Position numbers and translations under genes: made by a program. Of a stretch of DNA of 43,358 bases, positions 26,426-33,884 are shown one piece after another; within the stretch, counting starts at the first letter, position 1, and the number at the start of each line of letters is the position of its first letter. Below the pieces are notes generated by a model. It did not search any database. It was not told where the DNA came from and was given only the letters and a program-made list of their open reading frames with translations. This stretch comes from UMGS1002 sp050946195 (GTDB taxonomy: Bacteria > Bacillota > Clostridia > Oscillospirales > CAG-272), in assembly GCA_050946195.1 (NCBI GenBank), contig JBMNUI010000011.1:1-43358 (forward strand), written 5' to 3'.

Positions 26426-26950
26426 ATGAAACTAACAATAGTCGGCAGACAAATGACTGTCGATGAAAGACTCAAGGCCATAGTGGCCAAAAAGCTGTCA
26501 CGCCTTGACAAGTATTTCCCGCAGAAAGCCGAGGCTACGGTCGCCTTCAGCTGGAAGCGCAACAAGGCAAACATCGAAGTCACAATCAACGCCGCCAACA
26601 CTCTTTTCCGCAGCGAGGTAGACGAAGAAACCTTCCCGAACGCGCTTGACCGGGCGGTAGAGGCCATCGAACGGCAGATCCGCAAAAACAAGACCCGCCT
26701 TGAAAAAAGGTTGCGCGAGGGTGTGTTCGACCACCAGTCCCCCGAAGACGAGCAAATTGAGGAAGACCCCGAGTTCATAATCCGGACAAAGACCTTCAAA
26801 TTCAAGCCGATGTCGCCCGAGGAGGCCATACTGCAGATGAATCTTCTGGGGCATCAGTTCTTCGTCTTCGAGGACCAGGACACCGGCGACACCTGTGTGG
26901 TCTACGCCAGAAAGGACGGGGCATTCGGCCTTATAGTGCCCGAGCACTGA
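26426..26950 (+). CDS. hpf: Long-form ribosome hibernation promoting factor
   Basis: A 174-residue HPF that pairs ribosomes into inactive 100S dimers in stationary phase. The N-terminal S30AE domain (1-100: MKLTIVGRQMTVDERLKAIV, ALDRAVEAIERQIRKNKTRL) binds the 30S. After an acidic linker, the C-terminal dimerisation domain (about 118-174: IIRTKTFKFKPMSPEEAILQ, LLGHQFFVFEDQDTG) marks the long form usual in Firmicutes. GGGAGG precedes the ATG. Monocistronic, with own promoter and terminator. Confidence 0.95.
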   Translation: MKLTIVGRQMTVDERLKAIVAKKLSRLDKYFPQKAEATVAFSWKRNKANIEVTINAANTLFRSEVDEETFPNALDRAVEAIERQIRKNKTRLEKRLREGVFDHQSPEDEQIEEDPEFIIRTKTFKFKPMSPEEAILQMNLLGHQFFVFEDQDTGDTCVVYARKDGAFGLIVPEH

Positions 26951-26995
26951 CCGCCGGCATCGTGCAGACATATGCAAATTAATTAAATTAATATA

Positions 26996-27028
26996 CAAGG
27001 GTTGTGCACGCACAGCCCTTGATTTTTT
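26996..27028 (+). terminator. Terminator of hpf
   Basis: An 11-bp stem (26996-27006 with 27011-27021, one G-U pair), then ATTTTTT. Confidence 0.9.
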
Positions 27029-27091
27029 CATGGTTTGAGGATATAATAATTAAGGAAAATCCGGCCCCCGGGCCGCAAAAAGGGGCGCGCT

Positions 27092-27610
27092 ATGAAAATT
27101 CTGATAGCCTACTCGACAAAATCAGGCACGACAGCAAAATGCGCCGCAATGCTCTCAAAAGAGCTGACCTCACACAGCGTCACGCTGGCCGACCTTTCGG
27201 AATCATTCCCCGACCCCGAGGGCTATGATTTTGTTGCGGTCGGCGGCCCGGTGCGCTTTGGCAAGCTGCACAAAAAGACGGCCGAATACCTTGATGTGAA
27301 CAAGGAAAAGCTGAAAACACTGCGCGCGGGGTATTTCATTGTCTGCGGGTTTGTCGACAGCGCCGACGAGTATATCGAGAAGTTATTCCCCGCCGAGCTG
27401 CGCCAAAATGCGGTTATCTCTGCTTGCTTCGGCGGAGAGCTAAACACCAAAAAAATGAAAGGTTTTGATAAGTTCATCACAAAGCTGATTATAAAAGTCG
27501 TCACCGACGAGGGCAAGAGCGACGGCGAGCTCCCTGCCCGGAGCCTGCCCGAAATACATCCCGACAGCATCAGCAGATTCGCCGACGCGATAAAGGCCTC
27601 CTTCGCATAA
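27092..27610 (+). CDS. Flavodoxin-domain protein (HemG-like)
   Basis: A 172-residue flavodoxin_5-type protein. The FMN phosphate loop is visible as YSTKSGTTAKCA (about 7-18), and VGGPVRFGKLHKKTAEYL (about 50-67) matches the second FMN loop of the family. Related proteins include HemG, the menaquinone-linked protoporphyrinogen oxidase, but clostridial members act more generally in electron transfer; no haem genes are nearby. AAGGGG lies upstream of the ATG. The next feature is the tRNA promoter. Confidence 0.85.
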   Translation: MKILIAYSTKSGTTAKCAAMLSKELTSHSVTLADLSESFPDPEGYDFVAVGGPVRFGKLHKKTAEYLDVNKEKLKTLRAGYFIVCGFVDSADEYIEKLFPAELRQNAVISACFGGELNTKKMKGFDKFITKLIIKVVTDEGKSDGELPARSLPEIHPDSISRFADAIKASFA

Positions 27611-27665
27611 GGCAGACTGCATAATAATGAATTATTTTACGGCCTTGTTTTATAAAAAGTTTTTG

Positions 27666-27694
27666 TTGACAAGCTCGGGCGCTTATGATATTAT
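27666..27694 (+). promoter_or_regulatory. Promoter of the tRNA-Lys gene
   Basis: TTGACA (27666-27671), 17-bp spacer, TATTAT (27689-27694), 15 bases before the mature tRNA 5' end. Confidence 0.75.
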
Positions 27695-27709
27695 ATGTAA
27701 GTGCCGCAT

Positions 27710-27785
27710 GACCCATTAGCTCAGAAGGCAGAGCACATGACTTTTAATCATGGTGTCCGGAGTTCGACTCTCCGATGGGTCACCA
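27710..27785 (+). tRNA. tRNA-Lys (anticodon TTT)
   Basis: A 76-base cloverleaf with acceptor stem GACCCAT/ATGGGTC, anticodon stem CATGA/TCATG, loop CTTTTAA (anticodon TTT at 27743-27745), T-loop GTTCGACTC and encoded CCA (27783-27785). It follows a short promoter spacing typical of single tRNA genes. The 3' end is a possible integration site; no integrase is adjacent. Confidence 0.97.
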
Positions 27786-27848
27786 TACCGCACACAGACG
27801 AACCTATCACCATTATGGTGTATCGTAACGTGTTTGCAATTCAGCTTG

Positions 27849-27883
27849 AAAGAACCGAGAAGGTAAAGCCTTCTCGGTTCTTT
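27849..27883 (+). terminator. Terminator after tRNA-Lys
   Basis: A perfect 15-bp stem (27849-27863 with 27869-27883) and TAAAG loop. T-run is short (CTTTCCTT). Confidence 0.75.
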
Positions 27884-28092
27884 CCTTAACCAATAAAAGT
27901 TTATTTATCATAGCTCTTGTAAGAGATGGTGTGATCGGAGCGATTATCTCTGTTTCTTATTATATGAAGTGCAAAAGCGATAATTATCATATTGAATAAA
28001 CATACAAAATTTTGTTAATACGAACAAATTTGATTTTCTTGAAAATTTTTGTTTTTCTGTATCCTTTGCCCCTTTTTCATACATTGTATCTG

Positions 28093-28178
28093 CGACAGAG
28101 TTGCTAAATATGTATGTTCTATTTGCGGATAAATGCAGTATCTGCGGTGTGCCGGGGGACAAGTTTATCAAGTACTAA
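28093..28178 (+). pseudogene. Rubrerythrin C-terminal remnant
   Basis: Two fragments of the rubredoxin-like domain of rubrerythrin lie in adjacent frames. VAKYVCSICG (28100-28129) carries the first CxxC and runs into TAA. DKCSICGVPGDKFIKY then reads in the other frame to TAA 28176-28178 and carries the second CxxC. About ten codons between the two knuckles are missing and the helical diiron domain is gone. The remainder of 27884-28092 is AT-rich with no gene I can support. A terminator follows. Confidence 0.6.
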
Positions 28179-28202
28179 GAAACAACTATTTAAGGAGGCA
28201 AA

Positions 28203-28232
28203 CCTCGGTTGCAAAAACCGAGGGTTTTGTTT
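28203..28232 (+). terminator. Terminator after the rubrerythrin remnant
   Basis: Stem CCTCGGTT (28203-28210) with AACCGAGG (28216-28223), then GTTTTGTTT. Twenty-five bases past the remnant stop. Confidence 0.75.
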
Positions 28233-28330
28233 ATATCCGTCATTTTTATTAATTTTATAATTTCTTTGCCGCTCTTGAACCGAAACACGATACTGCCGTT
28301 CTACTGGACGTTTGCTCTGTCGGGCAGCAT

Positions 28331-28927
28331 CTATTCTACAATCATTTCTATTCCTTTTTCAATCAATTCCAGATCAATCATGCCGTTTGCCCAAGCTATA
28401 AGATTGCCTTCGGCATCAATAAAATATGTCGCCGGGATCCCTGAAATGCCGTATGCGATTGCTGCTTTTGAATCGGTATCAAAATATACGGGGAAAGTAT
28501 AACCTTTGTCGCTTATATACTTCTTCGCGCCGTCAACCGTCTCACGTTTGCCGTCGGTCAGATTGACCATCATAAACTGCACGTCCTCACCGTATTTCTT
28601 ATACATCTCTTCAAAATCCGGCATCTCGACTGTACAATAATAACACCATGTCGCCCAGAAGTTGAGAACGACCGGTTTTCCCTTCATATCGGACAGCCTT
28701 ATTTTATTACCCTGGGCGTCAGTAACCGAAAAGTCGGGAGCAGGGTTATATGCATATTCCTGTAACTCCCCTGTTTCCGTGGAAATCGTTTCGTCGGGTT
28801 GCGGCTTTTCGGTTACAAGTCCGTCCGTGGCAAATCTACCGGATAAATTCTTATAAAGAAAATAAACCCCGACAAATGCGAGCACCGCAACGAGTATGAT
28901 TGCAATCAGCTTTATTGTTTTATTCAT
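28331..28927 (-). CDS. TlpA/ResA-like membrane-anchored thioredoxin
   Basis: A 198-residue extracytoplasmic thiol-disulfide oxidoreductase. An N-terminal anchor (about 5-25) is followed by a linker and a TlpA domain: PAPDFSVTDAQGNKIRLSD, active site WATWCYYC (C95, C98), and the cis-Pro in GISGIPATYFID. It would pass electrons from the adjacent CcdA to exported proteins. Ribosome binding site GGAGG. Third gene of a - strand operon with DUF6132 and ccdA. Confidence 0.92.
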   Translation of the reverse strand: MNKTIKLIAIILVAVLAFVGVYFLYKNLSGRFATDGLVTEKPQPDETISTETGELQEYAYNPAPDFSVTDAQGNKIRLSDMKGKPVVLNFWATWCYYCTVEMPDFEEMYKKYGEDVQFMMVNLTDGKRETVDGAKKYISDKGYTFPVYFDTDSKAAIAYGISGIPATYFIDAEGNLIAWANGMIDLELIEKGIEMIVE

Positions 28928-28940
28928 TCAAATACCTCCG

Positions 28941-29606
28941 TTATCCGAGAGATGCAATGAAGCGTCCGAGCAAGCCGGTCATCATCAGAATACCGACAAC
29001 TATGAGCAACCCGCCGCAGACGATGTTTATCACATTGTAATGCTTTTTAATCCATCCGAACGCACCCTTGAGTTTATCTATAAGCAACGCGCTTGCGATA
29101 AAGGGAATGCCGAGTCCGAGTGAATAGGCAAGCAGCATAAAAACGCCTTCTATTACGTGACCCTGCTGGGACGCGAGCATCAGCGCAGAACCGAGGAAGG
29201 CTCCCACACAGGGGGTCCATCCGACAGAGAAAACAATTCCGAACAGAAGTGCCGAAGGAAAACCGAGCTCTTTCCCGGCAAGCGGATTCTTTATTCCGCG
29301 AAACAGATTCAGCCTGAATACACCCATAAAGTTAAGCCCGAAGAAAACAACGACAAGTCCTGTGACAATATTGACCGCCACTGTATGTTGCCTTAAAAAA
29401 CCGCCTACGGTACCGGCAAGCGCCCCGAGCATCACAAAAACCACGGTAAACCCCAGGACAAACCCGAGCGCATTTATAAATGTTTTCTTTACCGGTCTTT
29501 CTTTTTCGCCTCCCGCAAAATACGAGATGTATATCGGGAGCATCGGTAAAAGGCAGGGAGAGATAAATGTTATAATGCCTTCAAGAAACGAGATAACATA
29601 TTGCAT
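28941..29606 (-). CDS. ccdA: CcdA-type thiol-disulfide transporter
   Basis: A 221-residue inner-membrane protein with six hydrophobic segments. The two redox cysteines are in the family contexts FISPCLLPMLPIY (C18) and FSVGWTPCVGAFLG. It moves reducing power from cytosolic thioredoxin to extracytoplasmic partners such as the TlpA-like protein encoded 13 bases downstream. Cytochrome c genes are not seen, so a general redox role is more likely than cytochrome biogenesis. Confidence 0.93.
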   Translation of the reverse strand: MQYVISFLEGIITFISPCLLPMLPIYISYFAGGEKERPVKKTFINALGFVLGFTVVFVMLGALAGTVGGFLRQHTVAVNIVTGLVVVFFGLNFMGVFRLNLFRGIKNPLAGKELGFPSALLFGIVFSVGWTPCVGAFLGSALMLASQQGHVIEGVFMLLAYSLGLGIPFIASALLIDKLKGAFGWIKKHYNVINIVCGGLLIVVGILMMTGLLGRFIASLG

Positions 29607-29611
29607 TTATT

Positions 29612-29803
29612 TCATTTCTCCTTTTTGACTATTACCGAGATAAGAAATGCCATGATGCCGCCGTACAGAATCATCAGGTAAGCATTCGATCTGATTGCGC
29701 ACCCGTCATTACACCCGAAGAATATATAGTACAAATATCCGAGCAACGCTCCGCCGAGTATAAACAAAGACGGCCTTAAAATCTTTTTAAGAAGCCTTTT
29801 CAT
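29612..29803 (-). CDS. Small DUF6132-like membrane protein
   Basis: A 63-residue protein with two membrane segments (about 12-30 and 42-59) joined by a loop FFGCNDGCAIRSNAYL, where the two Cys and the SNA/SNP element resemble DUF6132. AAGGAG precedes the ATG; five bases separate it from ccdA. A membrane redox accessory role is inferred from context only. Confidence 0.65.
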   Translation of the reverse strand: MKRLLKKILRPSLFILGGALLGYLYYIFFGCNDGCAIRSNAYLMILYGGIMAFLISVIVKKEK

Positions 29804-29918
29804 TTATTATTTTTCTCCTTATACAGTGATACTGCCTTGATTGCTATCTTTTTGGGTATTGATACTTTCAGCTGATTGGCGGAATTTTGCGCATTTAATG
29901 GTTTTTAAAGCAAAAATA

Positions 29919-29927
29919 TGCTATAAT
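29919..29927 (+). promoter_or_regulatory. Extended -10 promoter of the Crp/Fnr gene
   Basis: TGCTATAAT: perfect -10 at 29922-29927 with the TG extension; no good -35. Upstream, TTGATTGCTATCTT (29837-29850) resembles a degenerate FNR site and lies between the divergent genes. Confidence 0.6.
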
Positions 29928-29953
29928 ATAGTTCATAAAAGGAGATTCTGCTT

Positions 29954-30566
29954 ATGAATTATTTAACATACCTGCCATTCGGCCTTTGTTCGTAAGTTCA
30001 GCAAAGGCGAAGTTTTACATAGCTCGTCGCAGAAATGCACAGGGCTTATCCTTGTGTTGTCGGGTTTTCTGCGTGCGTTTTTGATATCCGAGGACGGAAG
30101 AGAAATAACAATATACCGTCTTTTTGAACGTGATATTTGTCTTTTCTCGGCATCCTGCATTATGAACAGCATTCAGTTTGACATCACCGTTACAGCCGAA
30201 ACCGACACCGAGGTTTTAGTAATTCCATCGGAAATTTATAGAGCAATTATGGAGGTTTCCGCTCCTCTTGCCAATTACACGAACGAAGTTATGGCAAGCA
30301 GATTCAGTGATGTAATGTGGCTGATTGACCAAATCATGTGGAAAAGCTTTGACAGAAGGCTTGCGTATTTCCTTTTGAATGAAGCCAACATCCAAGGCAC
30401 AAACACGCTTAAAATCACTCACGAAACCATCGGAAATCATTTGGGTAACCCAAGAGAAGTAGTAACACGAATGCTTAATTATTTCGAGAGCGAAAAACTT
30501 GTCTCGCTCTCTCGCGGAACGATAAAGATTATAGACGAAGACCGATTGCAAAAAATTCTTGATTAA
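29954..30566 (+). pseudogene. Crp/Fnr-family regulator with N-terminal deletion and frameshift
   Basis: ATG 29954, with GGAG nine bases upstream, reads MNYLTYLPF and then stops at TAA 29993-29995. The matching body of the protein is in another frame: SAFVRKFSKGEVLHSS (from 29979), GLILVLSGFLRAFLISEDG, EITIYRLFERDICLFSAS, and the C-terminal helix-turn-helix HETIGNHLGNPREVVTRML, to TAA 30564-30566. About 15-20 codons appear to be missing at the junction. A shorter product starting near 30054 would lack the first part of the sensor barrel. It faces the ccdA operon, its probable former target. Confidence 0.75.
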
Positions 30567-30611
30567 AACAAGGCGTTGAGTTTTCCGAAAGAATGACTCA
30601 ACGCTTTGTTT
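30566..30611 (+). terminator. Shared terminator between regulator and trxA
   Basis: A 16-bp stem (30566-30581 with 30596-30611, one G-U pair) flanked by A and T runs; serves the convergent regulator and thioredoxin genes. Confidence 0.85.
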
Positions 30612-30620
30612 ATTCCCTTC

Positions 30621-30926
30621 TTAAAGCATTCCTAATATCTGCTCTTTTGGTCTGAAACCGACAAGCTGGTTTACAATCTTTCGGTTTTTGATTACCACGA
30701 GCATCGGGATGCTCATGACCCGGAACTGAGCTGCAAGCTCTGGTTGTTCGTCAACATTGATTTTACCAACCTTAACATCGCTTCTTTCCTCTGCGATTTC
30801 TGATAAGATCGGATTCACCATGCGGCAAGGACCGCACCAGTCAGCATAGAAATCGAGGAGTACGGGTTTGCTGGAATTTATAACTTCACTTTCGAAATTA
30901 TCTTTGTTGATTTTCAAAACAGACAT
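30621..30926 (-). CDS. trxA: Thioredoxin
   Basis: A 101-residue classic cytosolic thioredoxin: LLDFYADWCGPCRMVNP with C31/C34, the cis-Pro in VMSIPMLVVI and a C-terminal GFRPKEQIL. A thioredoxin reductase is not in view. AGGAGG-type ribosome binding site. Likely electron donor to CcdA. Confidence 0.95.
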   Translation of the reverse strand: MSVLKINKDNFESEVINSSKPVLLDFYADWCGPCRMVNPILSEIAEERSDVKVGKINVDEQPELAAQFRVMSIPMLVVIKNRKIVNQLVGFRPKEQILGML

Positions 30927-31432
30927 TTTCGTGTCCTCCTTTGTTTTGTTGTGCCTTTATTATATCAGTTTAAAAAAGACGTTCCGTGATGTTATCACTT
31001 ATTTCTTTTCGAGAAGGATGACATTATCTATGTCTTTGCTTACCACGCACTCAATGTGCACGTTCGCGGGAATAGGTCAACTCAAAAAAATACATTTTCT
31101 ATGTTCTCGGAAATAAGTCAACTAAATATGGCTGTTCAAGAGAATAATTCCTGATAAAGTTCCTTAAGAATCCTCAAAAAACTTTACAACCAAGTTGCAA
31201 ATAAAGTAGCGCGGGCCACATATCCCGCGCCTTTTAGTTATTGTCAGTATTCTGTTTGTACTAAATTTGGCACTCATAATAAGAGCAATCAAGAAAATAA
31301 TAATAGCAGAGCGCGGCAGGTGTTTGATGTCGAAAAGAATTGAATATTTGTCGCGGCTCAATTAATATAGATTCGCGGGACGCGTGAAAAGCTACATTGC
31401 GGAGTAAGGCTGTCCCACAGAGGAGTTCCAAG
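30927..31432. other. Gap with a hairpin and no identifiable gene
   Basis: Intergenic. A GCGCGGG/CCCGCGC stem at 31209-31230 followed by CTTTT looks like a terminator for a gene no longer visible. Near-repeats of GGAATAGGTCAACT (31069) and GGAAATAAGTCAACT (31110) occur, and a short - strand open stretch near 31.0 kb ends DNVILLEKK; none identifies a gene. Confidence 0.5.
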
Positions 31433-31630
31433 ATGGCAAGAAACAGAGCACTGGTTCCTGAAGCGAAGGAAGCTCTCGAAAAGTTCAAGATGGAAGCCGC
31501 AAGCGAGGTTGGCGTAAATCTTAACCCGGGCTACAACGGCGACCTGACCGCGCGTCAGGCCGGAAGCGTCGGCGGCCAGATGGTTAAGAAGATGATCGAG
31601 TCCTACGAGAACTCAATTAAGACAAAATAA
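31433..31630 (+). CDS. Alpha/beta-type small acid-soluble spore protein
   Basis: A 65-residue spore DNA-binding protein. The family core GYNGDLTARQAGSVGGQMVK with MIESYE is intact. The expected GPR protease site is KMEAASEVG: the Glu is present but the next residue is Ala rather than the usual Ile/Leu/Phe. ATG 31433 follows GAGGAG by about seven bases; an in-frame start at 31397 is unsupported. Direct evidence that the organism makes endospores; expression in the forespore (sigma G) is expected, though no convincing sigma-G promoter was found. Confidence 0.95.
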   Translation: MARNRALVPEAKEALEKFKMEAASEVGVNLNPGYNGDLTARQAGSVGGQMVKKMIESYENSIKTK

Positions 31631-31688
31631 GGAGCCGTTATAATCCCGAAATAATATAGTTTCGGAGTAATCGGCAGGACCCAAAAAG

Positions 31689-31729
31689 GGACCTCCGGGG
31701 CGCTGCCCCGGAGGTCCTGACATTTTTTT
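31689..31729 (+). terminator. Terminator of the SASP gene
   Basis: A 13-bp GC stem (31689-31701 with 31705-31717) and three-base loop, then TGACATTTTTTT. Confidence 0.92.
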
Positions 31730-31736
31730 GCTTGTA

Positions 31737-31765
31737 TTGCATTTAACTGCCTTATGTTGTATAAT
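31737..31765 (+). promoter_or_regulatory. Sigma-A promoter of the SGNH hydrolase pair
   Basis: TTGCAT (31737-31742), 17-bp spacer, TATAAT (31760-31765), 57 bases before the first ATG. Confidence 0.78.
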
Positions 31766-31821
31766 ACTCTTGATATCCGGCCGGGATATTACCGTGCTTG
31801 CATGAAGGGGAATCGAGAGAT

Positions 31822-32856
31822 ATGAAAAAAACGCTCTGCATATTGCTTGCCGCAATATTGGTTTTTGCCGCCGTCGGGCTGCAAATATCAGCTGAAGGAA
31901 AATACGACCGCCTGCTGTTGCTCGGAGACTCAATCACCTACGGTTATGGCCTTGAGGGCACGCGCGACACCTGCAGAAGCTACGGAAACCTGCTCGGCGA
32001 GTATCTCGGCATCCGGGGCGAGAATTTTAAAAACGCCGCGGTAAACGGCGACACCTCGGCTGATCTGCTCGCCCTGCTCCCTTCGCTTGCCGGCGATATT
32101 GGGGCCGCCGACCTGATTGTCATTACAATCGGAGGCAACGACCTGCTTGCCATTCTCTGGGAGGCTGTTGCCGCGGTCTTGGGAGCCCGGCCGGGAAATA
32201 CCGAGTTGGCAGTGATGCTGAATAACCCCGAATACATCGAGCGCCTCGCTCAGGAGATAACCGTGCAGAAGATTACCGAAGCAATTTTAGGCTATACAGA
32301 AAACCTTGAGCGGATAGTCGGCTTTATTCGAGAGAAAAATCCAGATGGGGTAGCAATCTTCCTTGCCCAGTATGACCCGGTAAGCGGCGCAGGATTTCCC
32401 GAACAGGTGAACTCGATATCAGGGAGCGCGATAATGCTCCTCAATGCGGCCATGAAAGAAACGGTTACCGCCAGCGACTGCGTCTGGCTTGACATTTACT
32501 CGCTGTTTGAAGGGAAGGGGCCGGAATGGACCTTTATCCGGGAGGGCGACATCCACCCCAACGCTACCGGGCATTATATGATTTTCCGGCATATTGTCGA
32601 GTATCTTGAATCCATCCCCGAACCATCTGAAACCGCGTCGGGCATTGCCGAAACAACAACCACATCAGACACAGCGGCAGCTCCGGAAACCACGACAGCG
32701 CCCGGGACGACAGCCCCTGCAGACGAAAAAACCCAAAGACGCGGCTGTAAGGCCAGCGCGGGGCCGGGTTATGCTTTTGCCTGCCTTTTCTGTGCCACTC
32801 TGGCGGCCTTGAGAAAAAAAGCATCGCCGCCGGGCGGTGATTACCGAGTGAGGTGA
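31822..32856 (+). CDS. Exported SGNH/GDSL-family hydrolase (active)
   Basis: A 344-residue esterase/lipase-type hydrolase. Signal peptide (1-24, ending ISAEG), then SGNH blocks: GDS with S37 in LLLLGDSITYGYGL, block II Gly (NGDTS, G76), block III GGND (N106), and block V DIHPNATGH with D243 and H245, so the full catalytic set is present. A Thr-rich linker (about 265-305) leads to a Cys-rich hydrophobic C-terminal segment that may anchor it. It ends at the ribosome binding site of its paralogue. Substrate unknown (acyl or acetyl esters of wall polymers are typical). Confidence 0.88.
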   Translation: MKKTLCILLAAILVFAAVGLQISAEGKYDRLLLLGDSITYGYGLEGTRDTCRSYGNLLGEYLGIRGENFKNAAVNGDTSADLLALLPSLAGDIGAADLIVITIGGNDLLAILWEAVAAVLGARPGNTELAVMLNNPEYIERLAQEITVQKITEAILGYTENLERIVGFIREKNPDGVAIFLAQYDPVSGAGFPEQVNSISGSAIMLLNAAMKETVTASDCVWLDIYSLFEGKGPEWTFIREGDIHPNATGHYMIFRHIVEYLESIPEPSETASGIAETTTTSDTAAAPETTTAPGTTAPADEKTQRRGCKASAGPGYAFACLFCATLAALRKKASPPGGDYRVR

Positions 32857-32864
32857 TGTATTTG

Positions 32865-33884
32865 ATGAAATCAAATAAAGCCCGAAGGGTCCTTGCAATT
32901 CTGCTCTGTACGGCTTCTCTTCTCATGCTATACGCCGCGGCAGTGTCGGCTCAGAAGGTGAGCGGGCTTCTGGTTGCCGGGGATTCGATATCCTCGGGAC
33001 GGGGGCTTGACGACAGGGCGGGGAAGCGCTACGGCAGCCTGCTTGCCGCAAAGCTCGGCCTCTCGGGCGGGAAGAATATAAATGTCGCCGAGGATGACAT
33101 GACCTCGACCGACCTGCTCGAAAAACTTCCGGGGTATGAGGCCGGCATTAAAGCCGCCGACCTGATGGTGATATCGGTCGGGACATACGATATCATGTCG
33201 ATAATATTGCCGGCGCTCGACCCCGCGGGCGGGGGGATTGACTACCCGAAGCTGCTTGAGATGGTCAGGGATGCCGACTATGTTCGGCGGGTCGAGGAGG
33301 CCATAGACCAATATGCTCTGGTCAATGCCATGACGAAATACTATTTAAATCTCGAAAAAATAGTAACTCTTATCAAGCAAGCCAACCCCGGCATTCGGAT
33401 AGTGCTTTTGTCGCTCTACAACCCGTTTGCCGGGTCGGAGCAGCTCTCGACGCTCAAGGCCAAATTCGACCTCTATATAAAAATAATGAACGACAACCTC
33501 AGGCAGGTGGCCGAAACATATGGCTGCCGGGTACTCGACCTTGCTGCGGCCTTTGAGAGTAAAACAGGCCAGCTTACCGACATTACAAGCCTTGATATCT
33601 CCCCAAATGCGGCCGGTCATACGCTCATCGCCGACCTTTTGTTCGAACTCATATCCACCCTGCCCGACCCGCCCGAAACAGAGCCGCCACAAACCAACGT
33701 GACAAGCGAATCTCAGCCCACCGACACCACGCCGCCCCCCGAAGAAACCACAACCTCGGACCCGCTTGACTTGATAAAAACTCCGCCCGAGTCAAGGCTC
33801 TGGATATATATACTTGTGGCTGTCTGCGCCGGAGGTACGGGAATTATAATCGGTGCTATATCGGTCAGATCAAAGAAAGAATAG
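32865..33884 (+). CDS. Exported SGNH-family paralogue lacking catalytic residues
   Basis: A 339-residue paralogue of the preceding hydrolase, same layout: signal peptide (about 1-29), SGNH-like domain, Thr/Pro-rich linker, and a C-terminal membrane helix (WIYILVAVCAGGTGIIIGAI) with basic end. Only the nucleophile remains (GDS, S41). Block II Gly is gone (VAEDDMTS), block III GGND is VGTYD (N to Y108), and the block V His is Ser (DISPNAAGH, S246). It is thus probably a non-catalytic binding protein. ATG 32865 with AGGTG nine bases upstream; a GTG at 32853 overlaps the first gene. Confidence 0.82.
   Translation: MKSNKARRVLAILLCTASLLMLYAAAVSAQKVSGLLVAGDSISSGRGLDDRAGKRYGSLLAAKLGLSGGKNINVAEDDMTSTDLLEKLPGYEAGIKAADLMVISVGTYDIMSIILPALDPAGGGIDYPKLLEMVRDADYVRRVEEAIDQYALVNAMTKYYLNLEKIVTLIKQANPGIRIVLLSLYNPFAGSEQLSTLKAKFDLYIKIMNDNLRQVAETYGCRVLDLAAAFESKTGQLTDITSLDISPNAAGHTLIADLLFELISTLPDPPETEPPQTNVTSESQPTDTTPPPEETTTSDPLDLIKTPPESRLWIYILVAVCAGGTGIIIGAISVRSKKE

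Noticed and set aside
27701..27889. Small open frame covering the tRNA-Lys gene
   Set aside because: It runs through the tRNA and its terminator and has no ribosome binding site.
31337..31366. Candidate sigma-G promoter upstream of the SASP gene
   Set aside because: GAATT and CAATTAA are at usable spacing but match the consensus poorly; not reported as a feature.
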